Below, piece by piece: positions 61,546 to 64,000 of a stretch of DNA of 64,000 bases. A program made the position numbers and the translations under genes. The stretch is from Kutzneria viridogrisea (GTDB lineage: Bacteria > Actinomycetota > Actinomycetes > Mycobacteriales > Pseudonocardiaceae): NCBI GenBank assembly GCA_014138725.1, contig JACJID010000004.1, positions 186,001 to 250,000 of the forward strand, written 5' to 3'. The notes beneath the pieces were generated by a model. The model was not told where the DNA came from. It did no database searches and saw only the letters and a program-made list of their open reading frames with translations. Position 1 is the stretch's first letter, and every line of letters begins with the position of its first letter.

Positions 61546-61637
61546 GTCACCATTCTACGCCGAATGGCCGACACCGAAGAGTGAATCCCCACGGGCAGTT
61601 TTTCCGGGTGGCAATTGGTCTCGAGTCAAACCACCCC

Positions 61638-64000
61638 TCACCCGCAGGGCGGCGAATACGCCAGCCCGGGGAAGTACCGCCCCCACTCCTGCTCACTGAT
61701 CACCGGCCAGGCGACCGCGCAGATCTGCGCGACGGCCGCGTGCGGGTCGGTGTCCCAGAGCCGGGTCACGTTGTCGAAGTCCACCGAGACGACCGTCCGC
61801 CCGTCGGCGGCGAAGGTGACCGAGGTGAGCGTGCTGGTGTCCGCGAGCAGATCCGCGACCGGCGCGGGCGAGCTCGGGTCGGCGAGGTCGAACAGGTGCA
61901 GCCCACCGCCGAGCGTGGACACGGCGAGCCGCCGGTCGTCCTGGCTGAAGGTGATGGCCAGTGCCCCGTTGGGCGTGGGCACCGAGCCCAGCTCGCGGGG
62001 GTGGGAGCGGTCGCTGATGTCCCACAGGGTCACGAAGTCCCCGCTGTCGGTGAACCTGCCGATCGCGAGCAGGCGCCCGTCGGTGCTGAACGAGCGCGGG
62101 GACTCCGCCAGCTTGCTCGCGAAACTCGCGAGCGGCTGCGGTCTGTCCAGCGAGCTGATGTCCCACAGCTTGCTCTCCCCCGAGCTGGACTGGGTGGCCA
62201 GCGTGCGGCCGTCCGAGGACAGTGCGGGCGCGAGGGCGTCGGTCAGTTCCGCGCGCTGCACGGGCTTGCCCGGATCGCTGAGGTCCCACAGCCGGATGGT
62301 CCGGGAGTCGACGGTGGTGACGAGCACGCGCCCGTCCCGGCTCAGCCGCAGGAACGGCACCTCCGCCGATCCACCGGGCAACGACCCGAGCCGACGTGGC
62401 GCACGGGGATCGGCCACGTCCCACAGCGACACGGACTTGTCCTCGAACGAGCTGACCAGCAGGTGCCCGACCTGGGCGAATTCCGCCGACACGGCAGCGC
62501 CGCCGCCGGGGACGACACCCACCGGGCCACCGGCGTCCGGCTTGCCCAGGTCCCACAGCGCGGTCCCGCCGCTGGCACGCGTGGCGAGCAGGCGGCCACT
62601 GGCATCGACCGAACCGAAGTTCATGCCCTGGGCCCCGTGCTGCCGCGCGCTCTGCGGCAGGTCCTGCACGGTGACGATCCCGTCCTCCGCACCGGTGGCC
62701 AGCTCGCGGCCGTTCGGGCTGAACACCACGGTGGTGATCGGCGCGGAATGCCCTGGCAGCACGGTGATGACGGCGGGGTGGGCCGGGTCGGACACGTCCC
62801 ACCAGCGTGTGGTCAGGTCGACCCCGCCGGTGGCCACGGTGCGCCCGTCCGGGCCGAAGGCCGCTGAGGTGATCACCCCCGAATGACCCGCCAGCAGTGA
62901 GACCTGCCTGGCGTGCCGTGGATCGGACACGTCCACCAGCCGCGCGGTGTTGTCGCTGGCCGCGACGAGCAGCAGGCGCCCGAACGGGCTGAACGCGATC
63001 GACATGACCGGGCCGCTGCCCGCCTCGATCGTGCCCACCTCCACCGGGTGCCGCAGGTCGGACACGTCCCACGCGGTCACGCTGCCCATGCCCGCGGTGA
63101 TCAGCAGGTGACCGTCCCGGCTGAACGCCACCGCGTTGTACGAGGCGCTGATCTCGGACAGCGGCTTGATCGCGGTGGGGTCGGAGACGTCCCACAGCCG
63201 CACGGTGTTCCCGCTGCTGGTGGCCGCCAGCGTGCGGTCGTCGGGGCTGAACTCCGAGGCGAGCCGGATGTAGGCACCGGCCGCCTCCGCCGGGGTCGGT
63301 GCCGCGAACACGGTCCGCGGCGCGCTGGGGTCGGTCACGTCCAGCAGGCTCGCGGTGCCGTCGTTGTGGCTCATCGCGAGCAGGCGCCCGCTGTGGCTGT
63401 ACGCGAGCGACCCGGCTGTGCCGGCACCGGTCACCGTGGCGGTGGTCCTGGGGTGGTGCGGGTCGCCGACATCGCGTAGCCGCACGGTGCGGTCGCCGCC
63501 CGCAGTGGCGAGTTGATGCCCGTGCGGGTTGAACGCGACGGCCCGGACCGGCGCGTTGTGGTCGGTCAGCCGGCTGGCGTAGGGCTGGGCGAGCGCGTTG
63601 AGCACCCCGCTGCGGGTGCGCGCCGAGTCCTCGATCCGGTACGCGGCCACCGCGAGCTGTGCGGCCAGGGCCGGGTTGCTGGCGCGCTGCGCGTTCGCCT
63701 CGCTCAACGCACCCTGCACGAGGGCCTGGTCCCGCTGACGGGTGTTGGCGTCCTGCATGTGCACGAAGCCGACCACGCTGACGACCGCCACCACCAGCAG
63801 CACGCTGAGCAGGCTGACCAGTTGCCGCAGCCGCCGGGTCCTGCGCCGGGAGTGGAACAGCTCGTCCGCCTCCGCGGCCAGGCTCGCGTCCAGGAAGGCC
63901 CGCTCCCGCGCGGTCAACTCCGAACCGTGCGCCTGCGACCAGTCCCGTGCCCGCGCCAGCCTGGTGCCGCGGAACAGCACGCCGGGGTCGTGCCGCAACG
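61638..64000 (-). CDS. WD40-repeat membrane protein, C-terminal part (nSTAND1-like)
   Basis: About 787 residues are visible, continuing beyond the right edge. A cytosolic helical part is followed by a transmembrane helix (LVSLLSVLLVVAVVSVVGFV), then SEANAQRASNPALAAQLAVAAYRI, typical of nSTAND1-type proteins. About 14 WD40 repeats follow (for example VAFNPHGHQLATAGGDRTVRLRDV). The missing N-terminus probably carries a P-loop NTPase and perhaps a DNA-binding or protease domain. Signalling scaffold, possibly conflict-related; function unknown. Confidence 0.85.
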   Translation of the reverse strand, partial: LRHDPGVLFRGTRLARARDWSQAHGSELTARERAFLDASLAAEADELFHSRRRTRRLRQLVSLLSVLLVVAVVSVVGFVHMQDANTRQRDQALVQGALSEANAQRASNPALAAQLAVAAYRIEDSARTRSGVLNALAQPYASRLTDHNAPVRAVAFNPHGHQLATAGGDRTVRLRDVGDPHHPRTTATVTGAGTAGSLAYSHSGRLLAMSHNDGTASLLDVTDPSAPRTVFAAPTPAEAAGAYIRLASEFSPDDRTLAATSSGNTVRLWDVSDPTAIKPLSEISASYNAVAFSRDGHLLITAGMGSVTAWDVSDLRHPVEVGTIEAGSGPVMSIAFSPFGRLLLVAASDNTARLVDVSDPRHARQVSLLAGHSGVITSAAFGPDGRTVATGGVDLTTRWWDVSDPAHPAVITVLPGHSAPITTVVFSPNGRELATGAEDGIVTVQDLPQSARQHGAQGMNFGSVDASGRLLATRASGGTALWDLGKPDAGGPVGVVPGGGAAVSAEFAQVGHLLVSSFEDKSVSLWDVADPRAPRRLGSLPGGSAEVPFLRLSRDGRVLVTTVDSRTIRLWDLSDPGKPVQRAELTDALAPALSSDGRTLATQSSSGESKLWDISSLDRPQPLASFASKLAESPRSFSTDGRLLAIGRFTDSGDFVTLWDISDRSHPRELGSVPTPNGALAITFSQDDRRLAVSTLGGGLHLFDLADPSSPAPVADLLADTSTLTSVTFAADGRTVVSVDFDNVTRLWDTDPHAAVAQICAVAWPVISEQEWGRYFPGLAYSPPCG

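Overview
This window comes from a high-GC actinomycete. Codon usage is strongly GC3-biased, GTG starts are common, and F420-dependent luciferase-like oxidoreductases, a SARP/AfsR regulator, DUF222-HNH and DUF2236 proteins and an AA10 chitin-active protein are all present. Gene content and order resemble a soil Pseudonocardiales strain. That placement is inference, because there is no rRNA or other marker to fix the genus.

1-16 kb is a sterol side-chain catabolic cluster that follows the mycobacterial/rhodococcal layout: fadD19/echA19 divergent, an Rv3520c-type F420 oxidoreductase, then DUF35/OB-fold protein-ltp4-ltp3-F420 oxidoreductase-KSI-like protein in one translationally coupled operon, then cyp125/fadA5 divergent. 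Five intergenic copies of the KstR operator (TNNAACNNGTTNNA-like) sit at its promoters, and a sixth perfect copy lies inside fadD19. A photolyase/DICT pair (3.3-6.0 kb) interrupts the cluster. 31.9-37.2 kb is a second steroid block, for rings C/D: two SDRs, echA20, ipdA, ipdB, ipdC and a PPOX-fold protein, with a KstR2-like palindrome in the divergent promoter.

16-32 kb is mixed accessory sequence. It includes a fused Fe(II)/2OG dioxygenase-HD oxygenase that looks like TmpA and TmpB joined, which would degrade a quaternary-amine phosphonate. Twelve kb away is a binding-protein-dependent ABC importer with a divergent HutC-type GntR regulator. Both promoters carry a similar palindrome (ACTTRTCTRKMCAAGK), suggesting one phosphonate regulon. 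Between them lie an HTH/hydrolase/DUF4180 operon, a DasR-site-controlled chitin LPMO, a DUF305 lipoprotein and a binding-protein/VWA fusion.

37-52 kb holds tandem secreted trypsin-like proteases, a PLP desulfhydrase-like enzyme, an aldo/keto reductase, an orphan ClpP with a ClgR-like box, an F420 oxidoreductase/DUF2236 pair with a GntR regulator, a PIG-L deacetylase, an XRE regulator/SDR pair and a SARP-NB-ARC-TPR regulator. 52-55.7 kb is a tryptophan-to-anthranilate operon (TDO, kynureninase, formamidase) with a divergent Lrp regulator. 55.7-64 kb holds small enzymes, a MarR regulator, a Mug glycosylase, a methyltransferase/MFS pair, a DUF222-HNH protein and the C-terminal part of a WD40 protein.

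The most unusual structural signal is a family of 21-bp tandem repeats (core GAGTCCCGC) at four separate loci. In all four the core reads in the sense direction of a gene and the array begins at, or inside, that gene's 3' end. At two loci the repeat encodes the C-terminal tail of the protein.
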